Shown here: positions 1-10,461 of the stretch, one piece after another
Position numbering within the stretch: the first letter of the stretch is position 1
Layout of the letters: every line of letters begins with the position of its first letter
NCBI GenBank assembly: GCA_002733505.1
Contig: NVVW01000013.1
Location: 1-64,000 of the forward strand
Length of the DNA stretch: 64,000 nucleotides
DNA from: Methylophaga sp.
GTDB lineage: Bacteria; Pseudomonadota; Gammaproteobacteria; Nitrosococcales; Methylophagaceae
Direction of reading: 5' to 3'
Made by a program: the position numbers and the translations under genes
Notes under the pieces: generated by a model
Database searches by the model: none
What the model saw: the letters and a program-made list of their open reading frames with translations, nothing else
Told to the model about the DNA's origin: nothing

Positions 1-130
1 TAGTTGATTGTGGGATACCTGTTAGTGTAGATAGTTGGTTCTGGCTCAGCTCTTGTAATTCTCGAATGATCCGAACTGAGTCGCCAATGGATACATCAAC
101 GATCTTCTTCGCTAATTGATACTCTTTCAT
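1..130 (-). CDS. XRE-family (HigA-like) antitoxin, 5' part only
   Basis: The gene is cut by the window edge, so only about 43 N-terminal residues are visible. After the start at 130 the protein reads MKEYQLAKKIVDVSIGDS, then VRIIRELQELSQNQLSTLTG, which matches the first two helices of a Cro/C1-type helix-turn-helix. The start codon lies one base after the stop of the RelE-like toxin, so the two form a toxin-first operon as in HigBA loci. The protein should neutralise the toxin and bind the palindrome upstream of it. No separate ribosome binding site is visible, which points to translational coupling. The C-terminal half cannot be assessed. Confidence 0.75.
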   Translation of the reverse strand, partial: MKEYQLAKKIVDVSIGDSVRIIRELQELSQNQLSTLTGIPQST

Positions 131-131
131 A

Positions 132-413
132 TTATTTTCTTCTATAGTCATGTGCTGTTACCTTCTCGACTAAAATAAAAAGTTGTTTATTTTCAATTTT
201 ATAAATTATGCGATATTGAATATTGAGGCGGGATGAGCGGTAGCCTTTCCACTCCCCCGATAATGGCTCATCATTAAAACCTTTAATTTCCCTAAGCCCC
301 TCTGGGCCAGACATCATTACAATGTCTTTCCATTTTTCGTAACGCTTAGCAATTTCAACCGGCAATGATTTTAATTGCTTTATTACTTTTTTATGCTCAT
401 ATATTTTCCACAT
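132..413 (-). CDS. RelE/HigB-type toxin
   Basis: A small basic protein of 93 residues of the RelE/ParE toxin fold, presumably a ribosome-dependent mRNA interferase. It starts MWKIYEHKKVIKQLKSLP and carries the family hallmarks EPLSGEWKGYRSSRLNIQYR and a C-terminal HDYRRK tail. An in-frame ATG exists 18 bases upstream at 431, but it lies between the -35 and -10 elements of a good promoter, so the ATG at 413 is the likelier start. The predicted transcription start then falls within about 3 bases of that ATG, so the mRNA is probably leaderless. The antitoxin gene follows after one base. It sits downstream of the fusA terminator and is its own transcription unit. Confidence 0.8.
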   Translation of the reverse strand: MWKIYEHKKVIKQLKSLPVEIAKRYEKWKDIVMMSGPEGLREIKGFNDEPLSGEWKGYRSSRLNIQYRIIYKIENKQLFILVEKVTAHDYRRK

Positions 414-422
414 ACCAAATAC

Positions 423-450
423 AGTATACATACTATATTTAGTATGTCAA
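423..450 (-). promoter_or_regulatory. Toxin-antitoxin promoter with operator in the spacer
   Basis: On the minus strand TTGACA (450-445) and TATACT (428-423) are separated by 16 bases. A perfect inverted repeat, ACATACTA / TAGTATGT with a 4-base centre (428-447), fills the spacer and overlaps both elements. This is the expected place for autorepression by the antitoxin or toxin-antitoxin complex. Seen directly in sequence; binding is inferred. Confidence 0.75.
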
Positions 451-462
451 TTTACCTTAGGC

Positions 463-499
463 ACAAAAAAAAGGGGCTGATTAACAATAATCAGCCCCT
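463..499 (-). terminator. Rho-independent terminator of fusA
   Basis: An 11-bp perfect stem (AGGGGCTGATT paired across a 6-base loop, 472-482 with 489-499) is followed on the minus strand by a run of nine T (471-463). It lies 30 bases after the fusA stop and separates fusA from the toxin-antitoxin operon. Confidence 0.92.
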
Positions 500-528
500 C
501 TCAATCTCTAACTACCAAGGTTTAAATA

Positions 529-2625
529 TTATTTTTTCTTCTTAGCGGCTTCACGCTCTTTTGTTTCTTTGATCACTTCTTCAGCAACATTACGTGGGCA
601 AGGGTTGTATTGTAAGAACTCCATAGAGAACTGACCACGACCTGATGTCATTGTGCGTAGTGAACCGATGTAACCAAACATTTCGCTTAATGGCACTTCA
701 CCGTTGATTCGCACACCTGTTGGTGTTGCATCTTGTGATTTGATCATGCCGCGACGACGGTTAAGATCACCAATCACATCACCTACATGATCTTCAGGCG
801 TGAATACATCGACCTTCATGATAGGTTCCATTAATTGTGGACCTGCTGTTGGCATTGATTGGCGATACGCTGCCATTGCTGCTAATTCAAAGGCAACTGC
901 TGATGAATCTACCGCATGGAAAGCACCATCAAATAATGTTACTTTGAAATCAAGACATGGGAAGCCCGCTAATACACCACGGTCTTTCATTTTCTTGAAG
1001 CCCGCTTCTACAGCTGACCAGAATTCACGAGGTACTGAACCACCTGTTACAGTTGATTCAAACTCGAAACCTGAACCTGGTTCACCTGGTTCGATAATAT
1101 ATTCAATTTTACCGAATTGACCAGAACCACCTGATTGTTTTTTGTGGGTGTAGCTATCTTCGATACGTTTGGTGATTGTTTCACGGTAGGCTACTTGTGG
1201 CGCACCTACTGTTACTTCAACACCATGAGTACGTTTTAAAATATCAACTTTGATATCTAAATGTAATTCGCCCATACCTTTGATAATTGTTTCGCCACTT
1301 TCTTGATCGGTTTCAACACGGAAAGAAGGATCTTCTTTAATCATTTTACCGATTGCGATACCCATTTTTTCAGTACTTGCTTTATCAACAGGAGAAATGG
1401 CAATTGAGATAACGGGATCTGGGAATACCATTGGCTCTAATGTTGTTGGGTGTTTAGGATCACATAATGTATGACCTGTTTGCACGTCTTTCATGCCCAC
1501 AATAGCGATAATATCACCCGCTTGTGCAGAGCTTAATTCATTACGATCATCAGCATGCATTTCTACCATGCGGCCAACACGTTCTGTTTTACCCGTAAAT
1601 GAGTTAAGAACCGTGTCACCTTTATTCAACATACCTGAATAAATACGAATAAAGGTTAATGCACCAAAACGATCATCCATAATTTTGAATGCTAAGGCGC
1701 GAAGTGGACCTTCTGTTGAAACAATCGCATACTCACCCGTTTCATTACCTTCGTCATCCACTTCTGGTTGCGGCTTAACTTCTGTCGGGCTGGGTAAATA
1801 ATCAACAACCGCATCCAAAATCATTTGAACACCTTTATCTTTAAAGGCACTACCACAGTATGTTGGGAAAACGTCCATCGTCAATGTACCTTGACGGATA
1901 CATTTTTTAAGATCGTCGATTGAAGGCTCTTCACCGTCAAGATATTTTCCCATTAAGTCATCATCTTGCTCAAGGGCAGTTTCGACCAATATTTCACGGT
2001 ATTCTTCAATTTGATCGGCCATCTCTGCAGGTGGCTCTTCAATACGGAATTCCATGGTGTCTTCTTCGTTATCCCATATCCATGCTTTGCGTGTTAACAA
2101 ATCAACACAGCCGATGAAATCATCTTCAATACCGATTGGAAGTACCATGACTAATGGGTTCGCACCTAAAACATCTTTAACTTGCTTAACAACACGGAAG
2201 AAATCTGCACCGATACGATCTAGTTTGTTGACAAAGATGATACGCGATACTTCAGAGTCATTGGCGTAGCGCCAGTTTGTTTCTGATTGTGGTTCTACTC
2301 CACCACTGCCACAAAACACGCCAACACCACCGTCAAGCACTTTAAGAGAACGATACACTTCAATAGTGAAATCGACGTGACCTGGCGTATCGATAACGTT
2401 TAAACGATGCCCATCCCATTCACAAGTAGTCGCCGCTGATTGGATGGTTATGCCACGCTCAGCTTCCTGATCCATGAAATCCATTGTTGATTCACCGTCA
2501 TGAACTTCACCGACTTTATGAATTTTACCAGTGAGTTTTAAAATCCGCTCTGTTGTTGTGGTTTTACCCGCATCTACATGAGCGAAGATACCGATATTTC
2601 TGTATTTGGATAAATCTGCAGCCAT
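529..2625 (-). CDS. fusA2: Elongation factor G, FusA2 type
   Basis: A translational GTPase of 698 residues that would drive ribosome translocation or a related step. The GTPase motifs are all present: [12 protein letters not shown] (G1, about residue 15), ERGITIQ (G2), DTPGHVDF (G3) and NKLD (G4). Domains II to V follow in the usual order, ending in a lysine-rich tail. The [19 protein letters not shown] segment and the lack of rpsL, rpsG and tuf neighbours are typical of the second EF-G copy (FusA2) of gammaproteobacteria rather than the str-operon fusA. Flanking genes belong to other units and a strong terminator follows. I am sure of EF-G; the assignment to the FusA2 subgroup is by motif memory and could be checked by a tree. 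Confidence 0.9.
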   Translation of the reverse strand: MAADLSKYRNIGIFAHVDAGKTTTTERILKLTGKIHKVGEVHDGESTMDFMDQEAERGITIQSAATTCEWDGHRLNVIDTPGHVDFTIEVYRSLKVLDGGVGVFCGSGGVEPQSETNWRYANDSEVSRIIFVNKLDRIGADFFRVVKQVKDVLGANPLVMVLPIGIEDDFIGCVDLLTRKAWIWDNEEDTMEFRIEEPPAEMADQIEEYREILVETALEQDDDLMGKYLDGEEPSIDDLKKCIRQGTLTMDVFPTYCGSAFKDKGVQMILDAVVDYLPSPTEVKPQPEVDDEGNETGEYAIVSTEGPLRALAFKIMDDRFGALTFIRIYSGMLNKGDTVLNSFTGKTERVGRMVEMHADDRNELSSAQAGDIIAIVGMKDVQTGHTLCDPKHPTTLEPMVFPDPVISIAISPVDKASTEKMGIAIGKMIKEDPSFRVETDQESGETIIKGMGELHLDIKVDILKRTHGVEVTVGAPQVAYRETITKRIEDSYTHKKQSGGSGQFGKIEYIIEPGEPGSGFEFESTVTGGSVPREFWSAVEAGFKKMKDRGVLAGFPCLDFKVTLFDGAFHAVDSSAVAFELAAMAAYRQSMPTAGPQLMEPIMKVDVFTPEDHVGDVIGDLNRRRGMIKSQDATPTGVRINGEVPLSEMFGYIGSLRTMTSGRGQFSMEFLQYNPCPRNVAEEVIKETKEREAAKKKK

Positions 2626-2783
2626 TGTTCTGTCTCTAAAATGTGATTAATAGTTATATACCCATTACGCATGAATATTTTACGTATGCTTTAACCAGAC
2701 AATTTTACACTAGTTTTTTAGACTCTGCATCTATCAAAGTGTATTTAGGGGTTTTTCTTGTGAAGCGGAAAAATTATGCGTTG

Positions 2784-3092
2784 CTATTTTAGCTTTGCAT
2801 TCATTGGTAGCCATTGATAGCGGTAGATGACACCGGGAACAGACAAAACCAAGAACAAGCAGAGTGTAGTGACAAAAAACTCCCACGCTTGCGGGTGAAC
2901 TTCGCCGCCGGAGAAGCGGGATTCAAAAATAATAGCAATGATTAAGCTCACAAAGTAAAGCACCATTAATTCTACTAAACGCAAAAACACAGATTTATGC
3001 TTCGCTAGTGGAATAACTAACAACATCCGTTCTGTGAGCCAAGGCAGATTGGCAATCACTAAAAACATTAAAATAAGCGCTACTGGTGACAT
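2784..3092 (-). CDS. DUF2818 family membrane protein
   Basis: A 102-residue protein with three predicted membrane helices (about residues 4-25, 38-58 and 70-90) and the conserved N-terminal LMFLVIANLPWLTER. Proteins of this family are found directly after nuoN in many proteobacteria, which is also its position here, nine bases after the nuoN stop. Its function is not established; a role in complex I assembly or stability is an inference from this context only. It is the last gene of the nuo operon. Confidence 0.8.
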   Translation of the reverse strand: MSPVALILMFLVIANLPWLTERMLLVIPLAKHKSVFLRLVELMVLYFVSLIIAIIFESRFSGGEVHPQAWEFFVTTLCLFLVLSVPGVIYRYQWLPMNAKLK

Positions 3093-3101
3093 AGGAAACC
3101 C

Positions 3102-4535
3102 TTAAAAAAATACTGAAGCACAAATGGCTAATAACGCCCCGGGGAATAATCCCAAAGCTAGTACCGTTAGTGCGTTAATGCTAATCATTATACACATATC
3201 GGTAGGTGCTTCTAGTGGCTCATTTTGTTCAGCTTTATCAAAGTACATAACTTTGATGATGCGTAAATAATAAAAGGCGCCAATAACTGACATCAACACC
3301 GCGACAATTGCAACAGACATCAGATTAATATCTACAATAGCTTTAATAACCGTTAGTTTTGCATAAAAACCTGCTAACGGTGGAATGCCCGCCATCGAGA
3401 ACATTAAAATCAGCATCATTAAAGCAAACCATGGGTTACGTTCACTCAAACCCTTATAATCATCAATGTTATCGGCTTCAAAGCCTTGGCGACTCATTAA
3501 TATAATCATACCAAATGCGCCCAAACTCATCAATGAATAGACTAAGGCATAAAACATGGCTGCCGCATAACCCTCTTGGCTACCCGATAAAACACCTAAC
3601 AACATAAAACCGACATGGGAAATGGTTGAATACGCTAACATTCGTTTTAAATTAGTTTGAGCAATCGCCACCACATTACCAATGATCATCGATAATACGG
3701 ACAACATAATCAGCATGCCTTGCCAGTGCTGATGCACATCACCCAAACCATCAACAAGAATGCGGATTGCCATGGCAAAGGCAGCGATTTTAGGCGCTGT
3801 TGCGAGAAATAAGGTTACGGCTGTCGGTGCACCATGATAAACATCGGGCAACCACATATGAAAGGGTACAGCGCCTAGTTTAAAGCCTATTCCAATGACT
3901 AAGAATACGATACCAAAACTGAGTACTGTGTCATTTAATCCACCTGTTTGAATGGCGCTAGCAATCGTTGCTAAATCTAAGCTACCCGTTGCACCGTAAA
4001 TAATCGACATACCGTATAACAACATGCCTGAAGCAATCGCACCTAGGATAAAGTATTTCATTGCGGCTTCTGTTGCCACTTTTGAATCGCGATGCATCGC
4101 CACCATGGCGTATAGACATAAAGACATTAATTCCAGACCGAGGTAAAGGGTAAGAAAATGATTGGCTGATACCATGATCATCATGCCTAAAGTCGAAAAT
4201 ATAGCTAGTACATAGTATTCGCCCTTAAACAAGCCTCGAGACTTTAAATAACTTGTTGAATAAAGTAGTACGGCTATATTAATAACAGTAATGGCTAGTT
4301 TTAATACATCACTAAAGGTATCTTTAATATAAGTGCCATCGAATGTTAAACCGCCCTCACCGAATGAGCGATAAATTAAAAACGCCGTCATGATTAAGGT
4401 GAACTGACTTAAGCCGTAAGCGATATTAGCACCCTTTTCACCTAAGTAGGCGACGGTCAATAAAATCACACACGCCATGCCCAGCATAAACATTTCGGGC
4501 AAAGCAAAAATCATATTGGGTACTTCAAAATTCAT
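3102..4535 (-). CDS. nuoN: NADH-quinone oxidoreductase subunit N
   Basis: A 477-residue antiporter-like subunit of the complex I membrane arm, of normal family length, with about 14 membrane helices. Conserved proton-channel segments are visible, such as [20 protein letters not shown] around residue 220 and [19 protein letters not shown] around residue 295, each with the expected charged residues within the membrane. The start ATG overlaps the nuoM stop by four bases, so translation is coupled. It pumps protons during NADH oxidation together with NuoL and NuoM. Confidence 0.97.
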   Translation of the reverse strand: MNFEVPNMIFALPEMFMLGMACVILLTVAYLGEKGANIAYGLSQFTLIMTAFLIYRSFGEGGLTFDGTYIKDTFSDVLKLAITVINIAVLLYSTSYLKSRGLFKGEYYVLAIFSTLGMMIMVSANHFLTLYLGLELMSLCLYAMVAMHRDSKVATEAAMKYFILGAIASGMLLYGMSIIYGATGSLDLATIASAIQTGGLNDTVLSFGIVFLVIGIGFKLGAVPFHMWLPDVYHGAPTAVTLFLATAPKIAAFAMAIRILVDGLGDVHQHWQGMLIMLSVLSMIIGNVVAIAQTNLKRMLAYSTISHVGFMLLGVLSGSQEGYAAAMFYALVYSLMSLGAFGMIILMSRQGFEADNIDDYKGLSERNPWFALMMLILMFSMAGIPPLAGFYAKLTVIKAIVDINLMSVAIVAVLMSVIGAFYYLRIIKVMYFDKAEQNEPLEAPTDMCIMISINALTVLALGLFPGALLAICASVFF

Positions 4536-6043
4536 AGTTTTGATTGTGACACTTGAGTTAATAAATGTTCCACTGAGGCATGCATTACTTCAGTCAACGG
4601 TGCAGGCCATAGTCCTATTGCCAATACGATGATTGCTAGCGAAGATAGCATTAAAAATTCACGTCGGTTAATATCCGTAAGCTGAGCAACATTGTCGTTG
4701 GCCACTTCACCAAATATGACACGTTTAACCATCCACAAGGTATAGGCTGCACCTAGAATTAATGTGGTTGCAGCTAAAAATGCGTACCAAAAGTTTGCTT
4801 GGAATGCCGCCAAAATAACCATAAATTCGCCCACAAAGCCGGATGTGCCAGGCAAGCCGGCATTAGCCATGGCAAAAAATACCGCAAAGCCACTAAAGAT
4901 CGGCATGGTATTAATCACGCCACCATAAGCACTGATCTCGCGGGTATGCATGCGATCATATAAAACGCCGACACATAAGAACATCGCCGCGGCAATAAAA
5001 CCATGCGAAATCATTTGCACCATTGCACCTTCAACCGCCAATATAGCGCCACTGTCCGTTGCTGAGTTGGCAAAGATCCTAAAAATAATAAACAAACCTA
5101 AAGTCACAAAACCCATATGGGCGATGCTGGAATAAGCAATAAGCTTTTTCAAATCAGATTGAGCCAATGCCACAAAACCAATATAAACAATTGCCGTTAA
5201 TGACAAGCCAATGACCAGCCAATCTAATGCCATGCTGGCATCAGGTGTGATCGGTAATGCAAAACGAATTAAGCCATAGCCACCAATTTTCAAGGTGATA
5301 GCCGCCAAGATCACTGAACCACCCGTTGGTGCTTCAACATGGGCATCTGGCAACCATGTATGTACTGGCCACATTGGCACTTTCACTGCAAAGGCAATAA
5401 GAAATGCCAAGAATAAATAAATTTGCTCCTGCATCGTTAAGCTAACTTGGTGGAAGTCTAAGATCGAGAAACTGCCAGAAACATGGTGTAGATACAATAA
5501 TGCTAATAGCAAAAATACCGAGCCAAATAAAGTATATAAGAAGAATTTAATGGTGGCATAAACGCGATTGGGGCCGCCCCATATACCAATCACTAAAAAT
5601 AATGGGATCAACATCGCTTCAAAGAATACGTAGAAAAGAATCGCATCTAATGACGAAAATACCGCAATCATCAAGCCTTCCATAATCAAAAAAGCGGCCA
5701 TATATTGGCTAACTCGGTCTTTAATCACCTCCCAGCCTGCTACCACAACAATCACCGTAGAAAATGTGGTTAGAATAATTAATGGCATTGAGAAACCATC
5801 TATCCCTAACGAATAGTTGATGTTAAATGTGCTGATCCACGAAGCATGCTCGGCAAATTGCATGTGATACGTTGCATTATCAAAACCAATGTAGAGACCA
5901 AGCGATAACAATAAAGTCACTACTGAAATAACTAATGATAATGGTCTTGCCCAGCCATTCTTATCGCCATTCACCAGCACGGCAATACCGCCTAAAACAG
6001 GTAACCAAATGAGTAAACTTAATAACGGTAAATCAGTAAACAT
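4532..6043 (-). CDS. nuoM: NADH-quinone oxidoreductase subunit M
   Basis: A 503-residue antiporter-like subunit of the complex I membrane arm. [20 protein letters not shown] and [19 protein letters not shown] are the conserved proton-path segments. I place the start at 6043 ([19 protein letters not shown]), one base after the nuoL stop; an extended reading from 6082 would overlap nuoL by 38 bases and adds 13 residues with no family support. It sits between nuoL and nuoN with minimal gaps, within one operon. Confidence 0.95.
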   Translation of the reverse strand: MFTDLPLLSLLIWLPVLGGIAVLVNGDKNGWARPLSLVISVVTLLLSLGLYIGFDNATYHMQFAEHASWISTFNINYSLGIDGFSMPLIILTTFSTVIVVVAGWEVIKDRVSQYMAAFLIMEGLMIAVFSSLDAILFYVFFEAMLIPLFLVIGIWGGPNRVYATIKFFLYTLFGSVFLLLALLYLHHVSGSFSILDFHQVSLTMQEQIYLFLAFLIAFAVKVPMWPVHTWLPDAHVEAPTGGSVILAAITLKIGGYGLIRFALPITPDASMALDWLVIGLSLTAIVYIGFVALAQSDLKKLIAYSSIAHMGFVTLGLFIIFRIFANSATDSGAILAVEGAMVQMISHGFIAAAMFLCVGVLYDRMHTREISAYGGVINTMPIFSGFAVFFAMANAGLPGTSGFVGEFMVILAAFQANFWYAFLAATTLILGAAYTLWMVKRVIFGEVANDNVAQLTDINRREFLMLSSLAIIVLAIGLWPAPLTEVMHASVEHLLTQVSQSKL

Positions 6044-6044
6044 A

Positions 6045-7997
6045 TCAGACCACAAAATAACTAAGCAATAGCCACAAGCCAATAATCATCGCAAAGGCAT
6101 AGGTGTATAAATAACCCGTTTGAACTTTGCGTACAATTTTAGCTATGGCACCCACCGTTTTCGCCGTGCCATTCACCACGGCACCATCAATGATGGTCTG
6201 ATCGCCCACTTTCCATAAAAATTGACCTATCATACGTGAGCCACCGGCAAAGACTTTTTCATTAAAGGCATCAAAATAATATTTATTTTCCAGAATACGA
6301 TACAGACCACTAAACCGTTGTTGCAATTTAGCGGGGATATCGGGGCGCACCATATAAAGAAAATAAGCAAACCCTATACCTAGCATCGCTAGCCAGAAAG
6401 CGGGCATCATCATGCCATGTAACATGAAAGCAAATATGCCATGATATTCGTCTGCTACATGCGCTAATACATTATGTTCCGGGTGTACCACGATTGCAGT
6501 TGCAAAGAAATCACCAAATAGTATCGGCCCTATAAAGTCACCTGCAATAACAGAAAGAATAGCTAATAAGACCAGTGGTACTGTCACCACAGCAGGTGAT
6601 TCATGCGGTTTGTGATCGCCCTCTGCGTCAAACCGCTCTTTACCGTGGAACACTAAAAAGAATAATCTAAAACTATACAATGCCGTGATAAACACGCCAG
6701 CTAATACCGAGAAATAAGCAAAACTACTACCCGGTATAGTTGAATAACTGACAGCTTCAATAATGGCATCTTTTGAAAAGAAACCCGCCAATCCCGGCAA
6801 GCCTATCAACGCTAATGAACCAATTAACGCCGTCCAATAGGTGATCGGCATATATTTTTTCAAACCACCCATTTTACGAATATCTTGCTGATGATGCATC
6901 GCCATAATAACCGAGCCTGCACCTAAAAATAATAATGCTTTAAAGAAGGCATGTGTCATCAAGTGGAACATACCCGCCGCATAGGCTGATGCACCTAAAG
7001 CTACTGTCATATAGCCTAATTGCGATAAAGTGGAATAGGCGATAACACGTTTAATATCATTTTGAATTAGACCTAAAAACCCCATAAATAAGGCGGTAAT
7101 CGCACCGATGATTAACATAAATGAAAGCGCCGTTTCTGAAAACTCAAATAGCGGCGACATACGTGTCACCATAAAAATCCCAGCGGTTACCATCGTTGCC
7201 GCATGGATCAATGCTGAAATAGGTGTAGGGCCTTCCATTGAGTCAGGCAGCCAAACATGTAACGGCACTTGCGCAGATTTCCCCATCGCGCCGATAAACA
7301 ATAAGATACAAATAACCGTCATTACTGACCAGCTATGGCCAGCAAATAATTCTGTGCTTTGTGTTGCGATGGCGGGCGCTTGGGCAAACACTTCAACATA
7401 ATCCAAACTGCCGGCATACATCAACACAGCTGCAATACCTAATAAGAAACCAAAATCACCGACACGATTCACCAAAAATGCTTTCAAATTAGCATAAATC
7501 GCCGTCGGTTTTTTATACCAAAAACCAATCAATAAATATGAAACTAAGCCCACGGCTTCCCAGCCAAAGAATAACTGCATAAAGTTATTGGCCATCACTA
7601 GCATGAGCATTGAAAAGGTAAATAATGAAATATAGCTAAAGAAGCGACTATAACCGTCATCATCATACATATAGCCAATGGTATAAATATGCACCATCAA
7701 AGATACAAAAGTCACTACCACCATCATTATTGCTGTTAAGGCATCGATCATAAAACCTACTTCTAGGCTTAACGACCCTGCTTGCAACCACTGATAAACA
7801 GTCTCATTATAGCTTGCACCGTCAATCACTAATTTAAGCACCCAAGCTGACAGCACAAATGAGATAGCCACGCCATAAATGGCCGCACGGTGTGACCAAA
7901 CCTTGCCTATTTTCTTACCAAAAAAGCCTGCAATAATACTGCCTGCTAACGGCGCTAGGGCGATGGTAAGCAATAATGTTTGGTTTAACTGATCCAT
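6045..7997 (-). CDS. nuoL: NADH-quinone oxidoreductase subunit L
   Basis: At 650 residues this is the largest antiporter-like subunit, at the distal end of the membrane arm. It carries the family signatures AQVPLHVWLPDSMEGPTPIS and IKRVIAYSTLSQLGYM, and it has the extended C-terminal region that forms the long lateral helix, ending in a membrane anchor (YAFAMIIGLWLLLSYFVV). It starts one base after the nuoK stop. Length and motifs are ordinary for the family. Confidence 0.97.
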   Translation of the reverse strand: MDQLNQTLLLTIALAPLAGSIIAGFFGKKIGKVWSHRAAIYGVAISFVLSAWVLKLVIDGASYNETVYQWLQAGSLSLEVGFMIDALTAIMMVVVTFVSLMVHIYTIGYMYDDDGYSRFFSYISLFTFSMLMLVMANNFMQLFFGWEAVGLVSYLLIGFWYKKPTAIYANLKAFLVNRVGDFGFLLGIAAVLMYAGSLDYVEVFAQAPAIATQSTELFAGHSWSVMTVICILLFIGAMGKSAQVPLHVWLPDSMEGPTPISALIHAATMVTAGIFMVTRMSPLFEFSETALSFMLIIGAITALFMGFLGLIQNDIKRVIAYSTLSQLGYMTVALGASAYAAGMFHLMTHAFFKALLFLGAGSVIMAMHHQQDIRKMGGLKKYMPITYWTALIGSLALIGLPGLAGFFSKDAIIEAVSYSTIPGSSFAYFSVLAGVFITALYSFRLFFLVFHGKERFDAEGDHKPHESPAVVTVPLVLLAILSVIAGDFIGPILFGDFFATAIVVHPEHNVLAHVADEYHGIFAFMLHGMMMPAFWLAMLGIGFAYFLYMVRPDIPAKLQQRFSGLYRILENKYYFDAFNEKVFAGGSRMIGQFLWKVGDQTIIDGAVVNGTAKTVGAIAKIVRKVQTGYLYTYAFAMIIGLWLLLSYFVV

Positions 7998-7998
7998 A

Positions 7999-8304
7999 CT
8001 AACCCTTCAACGTATCAAGATCAGCGACATTAATAGTATGCATATTACGAAATAGCACCACCAGAATTGCCAAACCAATAGCGGCTTCTGCAGCGGCTAC
8101 TGTTAAAATGAAAAAGACAAATATTTGTCCTGCAATATCACCTGAATAATGTGAAAATGCAATAAAATTAAGGTTCACTGCAAGCAGCATTAATTCAATA
8201 CACATCAATAAGATGATAATGTTTTTACGGTTGATGAAAATGCCGGCTACAGATAGACTAAAAAGCAAGGCACCCAAAATTAGGAAGTCAGATAAAGCAA
8301 TCAT
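7999..8304 (-). CDS. nuoK: NADH-quinone oxidoreductase subunit K
   Basis: A 101-residue protein with three membrane helices and the two buried glutamates expected in NuoK (in [15 protein letters not shown] and [13 protein letters not shown]). It is homologous to MrpC and joins the membrane arm next to NuoN. Its start overlaps the nuoJ stop by one base, showing tight translational coupling in the operon. Confidence 0.96.
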   Translation of the reverse strand: MIALSDFLILGALLFSLSVAGIFINRKNIIILLMCIELMLLAVNLNFIAFSHYSGDIAGQIFVFFILTVAAAEAAIGLAILVVLFRNMHTINVADLDTLKG

Positions 8305-8915
8305 TAGTCAACTTCCTCTTTGTTAACTGCATCCATTTTAATGAGACGAACGCGATCTTCACGGCGCACTTTAACTTGCTCAGCAATATTCTGTGATTTG
8401 CTTTTTTTCTCACGCAAGGTCAGTGTGATCGCCGCTACAATGGCCACGGTTAAAATGACGGATGCAATCTCAAAGGGATAAACATAAACCGTATAAAGTA
8501 ATAAACCAATTTCTCTGGTATTACTGTAGCCCTCTGGATGCGGAATAGGTGCAGCCACAATATCCAAACCAAAATGAGCCGCGCCCAAAACAGCGATCAT
8601 CTCAACAGTAATAAGAGCGGCCACCACAATACCTATCGGTAAATACTGGGTGAAACCTTCTTGCAACGGTGCAAGATCTATATCCAGCATCATCACCACA
8701 AACAGGAATAACACCATCACCGCACCCACATAAACTAATACTAAGATCAGCGCTAAAAACTCAGCTTCAAGTATTAACCAAATACCGGCGCTAGTGAAAA
8801 AAGCCAATATTAAAAATAATGCGGCCTTAACTGGGTTGCGGATCGTAACCACCATTGTGGCTGCAAATAACAAAATAACTGCAAATCCGTAAAAAATTAA
8901 TTTTTCAATAGACAT
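8304..8915 (-). CDS. nuoJ: NADH-quinone oxidoreductase subunit J
   Basis: A 203-residue membrane subunit with five predicted helices and the conserved [20 protein letters not shown] segment, where the helix bulge near the quinone-coupling path lies. It ends in a charged cytoplasmic tail ([18 protein letters not shown]). It is joined to nuoK by a one-base overlap and to nuoI by a one-base overlap. Confidence 0.95.
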   Translation of the reverse strand: MSIEKLIFYGFAVILLFAATMVVTIRNPVKAALFLILAFFTSAGIWLILEAEFLALILVLVYVGAVMVLFLFVVMMLDIDLAPLQEGFTQYLPIGIVVAALITVEMIAVLGAAHFGLDIVAAPIPHPEGYSNTREIGLLLYTVYVYPFEIASVILTVAIVAAITLTLREKKSKSQNIAEQVKVRREDRVRLIKMDAVNKEEVD

Positions 8916-9403
8916 TAACGATACCTCGCATCGGCAGCACGATCGGCTGCTATTTGAGTTTCATTTTCATCGCCAATGGCTAATAACTTGTCTTTAGTCA
9001 TAATGTTTTCACCCCGATTTTCGAAGTGATAATCAAAGATCCGTGTTTCTACAATTGAATCCACTGGGCACGATTCTTCACAAAAGCCACAATAAATACA
9101 CTTAAATAAATCAATTTCATATTTAGTAGTGCGACGAGTGCCATCATCACGCGGTTCGGTATCAATGGTGATTGCCAAAGCAGGACAGACCGCTTCGCAT
9201 AACTTGCAACCAATGCAACGCTCTTCACCATTGGGATAACGACGTAAGGCATGTAAACCTCTAAAGCGAAACGACTGCGGTGTCTGTTCTTCGGGATATT
9301 GCACGGTAATTTTTTTAGCAAATAAATAACGTCCCGTTAGTTTTAAGCCTAACAACAATTCCCATAGTAAAAAACTTTTAAAGAAATGGCGTACTGCGTT
9401 CAT
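8915..9403 (-). CDS. nuoI: NADH-quinone oxidoreductase subunit I
   Basis: A 162-residue ferredoxin-like subunit that holds the [4Fe-4S] clusters N6a and N6b and passes electrons toward NuoB. Both cluster motifs are intact: [12 protein letters not shown] and [12 protein letters not shown]. The length is normal for proteobacterial NuoI. The start overlaps the nuoH stop by four bases. Confidence 0.97.
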   Translation of the reverse strand: MNAVRHFFKSFLLWELLLGLKLTGRYLFAKKITVQYPEEQTPQSFRFRGLHALRRYPNGEERCIGCKLCEAVCPALAITIDTEPRDDGTRRTTKYEIDLFKCIYCGFCEESCPVDSIVETRIFDYHFENRGENIMTKDKLLAIGDENETQIAADRAADARYR

Positions 9404-10461
9404 GATGCCACCTCGCTAAACCATGGGCCAATATCATAAACTTGTGCTGTAGCCACCACCATTAGCCATACCAAGGTCACAGGAATAAAGATCTTCCAAC
9501 CTAGCCGCATGATTTGGTCATAACGATAGCGCGGGAAGGTTGCCCTGAACCATAAATAAAAGAACAAGAAAAATGCTGTTTTTGCTAATAGCCAAACTAT
9601 TCCTGGTACCCATAGAAACCAAGCTTCCATAAATGTGCCTTGGAATGGCGACAACCAGCCACCGGTAAACAACACTGCCGCCAGCATTGAAAGCAAGATC
9701 ATATCGGCATATTCAGCCAAGAAGAATACCGCAAACGCCATGCCCGAGTATTCAACATGGAAACCGGCAACAATTTCTGATTCACCTTCTGACACATCAA
9801 AAGGTGCACGATTTGTTTCAGCAATACCTGAAATAAAATACACTACAAATAAGGGAAATAAGGGCAACCAGAACCAGCTTAAAATGCCGCCCTGTTGCGC
9901 CAAAACAATTTCTCCTAGGTTCAAACTGCCCGCAGCGATCAACACCCCAACCAAAGCAAAACCCATAGCAATTTCGTATGACACCACTTGCGCCGCCGAT
10001 CGTAATGCGCCTAAAAATGCATAGCGCGAATTCGATGCCCAGCCCGCTATTATAATGCCATAGACACCCATTGAGGTGATGGCTAAAATATAAAGCAAGC
10101 CTGCATCAATATTAGCCAAAGTCATAGTAGCATCAAACGGCATCACCGCCCAAGCAGCAAGTGCTGGACCGATGGCTAATACAGGCGCTATTAGAAATAA
10201 GTATAAATTTGATTTAGCCGGCAAAATGACTTCTTTTAAGGCCAATTTAAGCCCGTCTGCAATGGGTTGCAATAAACCCCATGGACCCACACGGTTGGGA
10301 CCAATACGCACTTGTATAAAGCCAATGACCTTACGCTCTGCCAAGGTTAGATAGGCTACACCTAACATCAACGGTACTATGATCGCGACGATTTTTATTA
10401 CGGTATACAGTACTGTTTGGGCGGTTACCCAATCAATAATAGACATAATAAAATCAATCAT
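9400..10461 (-). CDS. nuoH: NADH-quinone oxidoreductase subunit H
   Basis: A 353-residue membrane subunit that forms much of the quinone site together with NuoB and NuoD. It has eight predicted helices, the conserved [37 protein letters not shown] and [20 protein letters not shown]. The last motif carries the acidic loop near the quinone chamber. It overlaps nuoG by four bases. Nothing unusual. Confidence 0.97.
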   Translation of the reverse strand: MIDFIMSIIDWVTAQTVLYTVIKIVAIIVPLMLGVAYLTLAERKVIGFIQVRIGPNRVGPWGLLQPIADGLKLALKEVILPAKSNLYLFLIAPVLAIGPALAAWAVMPFDATMTLANIDAGLLYILAITSMGVYGIIIAGWASNSRYAFLGALRSAAQVVSYEIAMGFALVGVLIAAGSLNLGEIVLAQQGGILSWFWLPLFPLFVVYFISGIAETNRAPFDVSEGESEIVAGFHVEYSGMAFAVFFLAEYADMILLSMLAAVLFTGGWLSPFQGTFMEAWFLWVPGIVWLLAKTAFFLFFYLWFRATFPRYRYDQIMRLGWKIFIPVTLVWLMVVATAQVYDIGPWFSEVAS

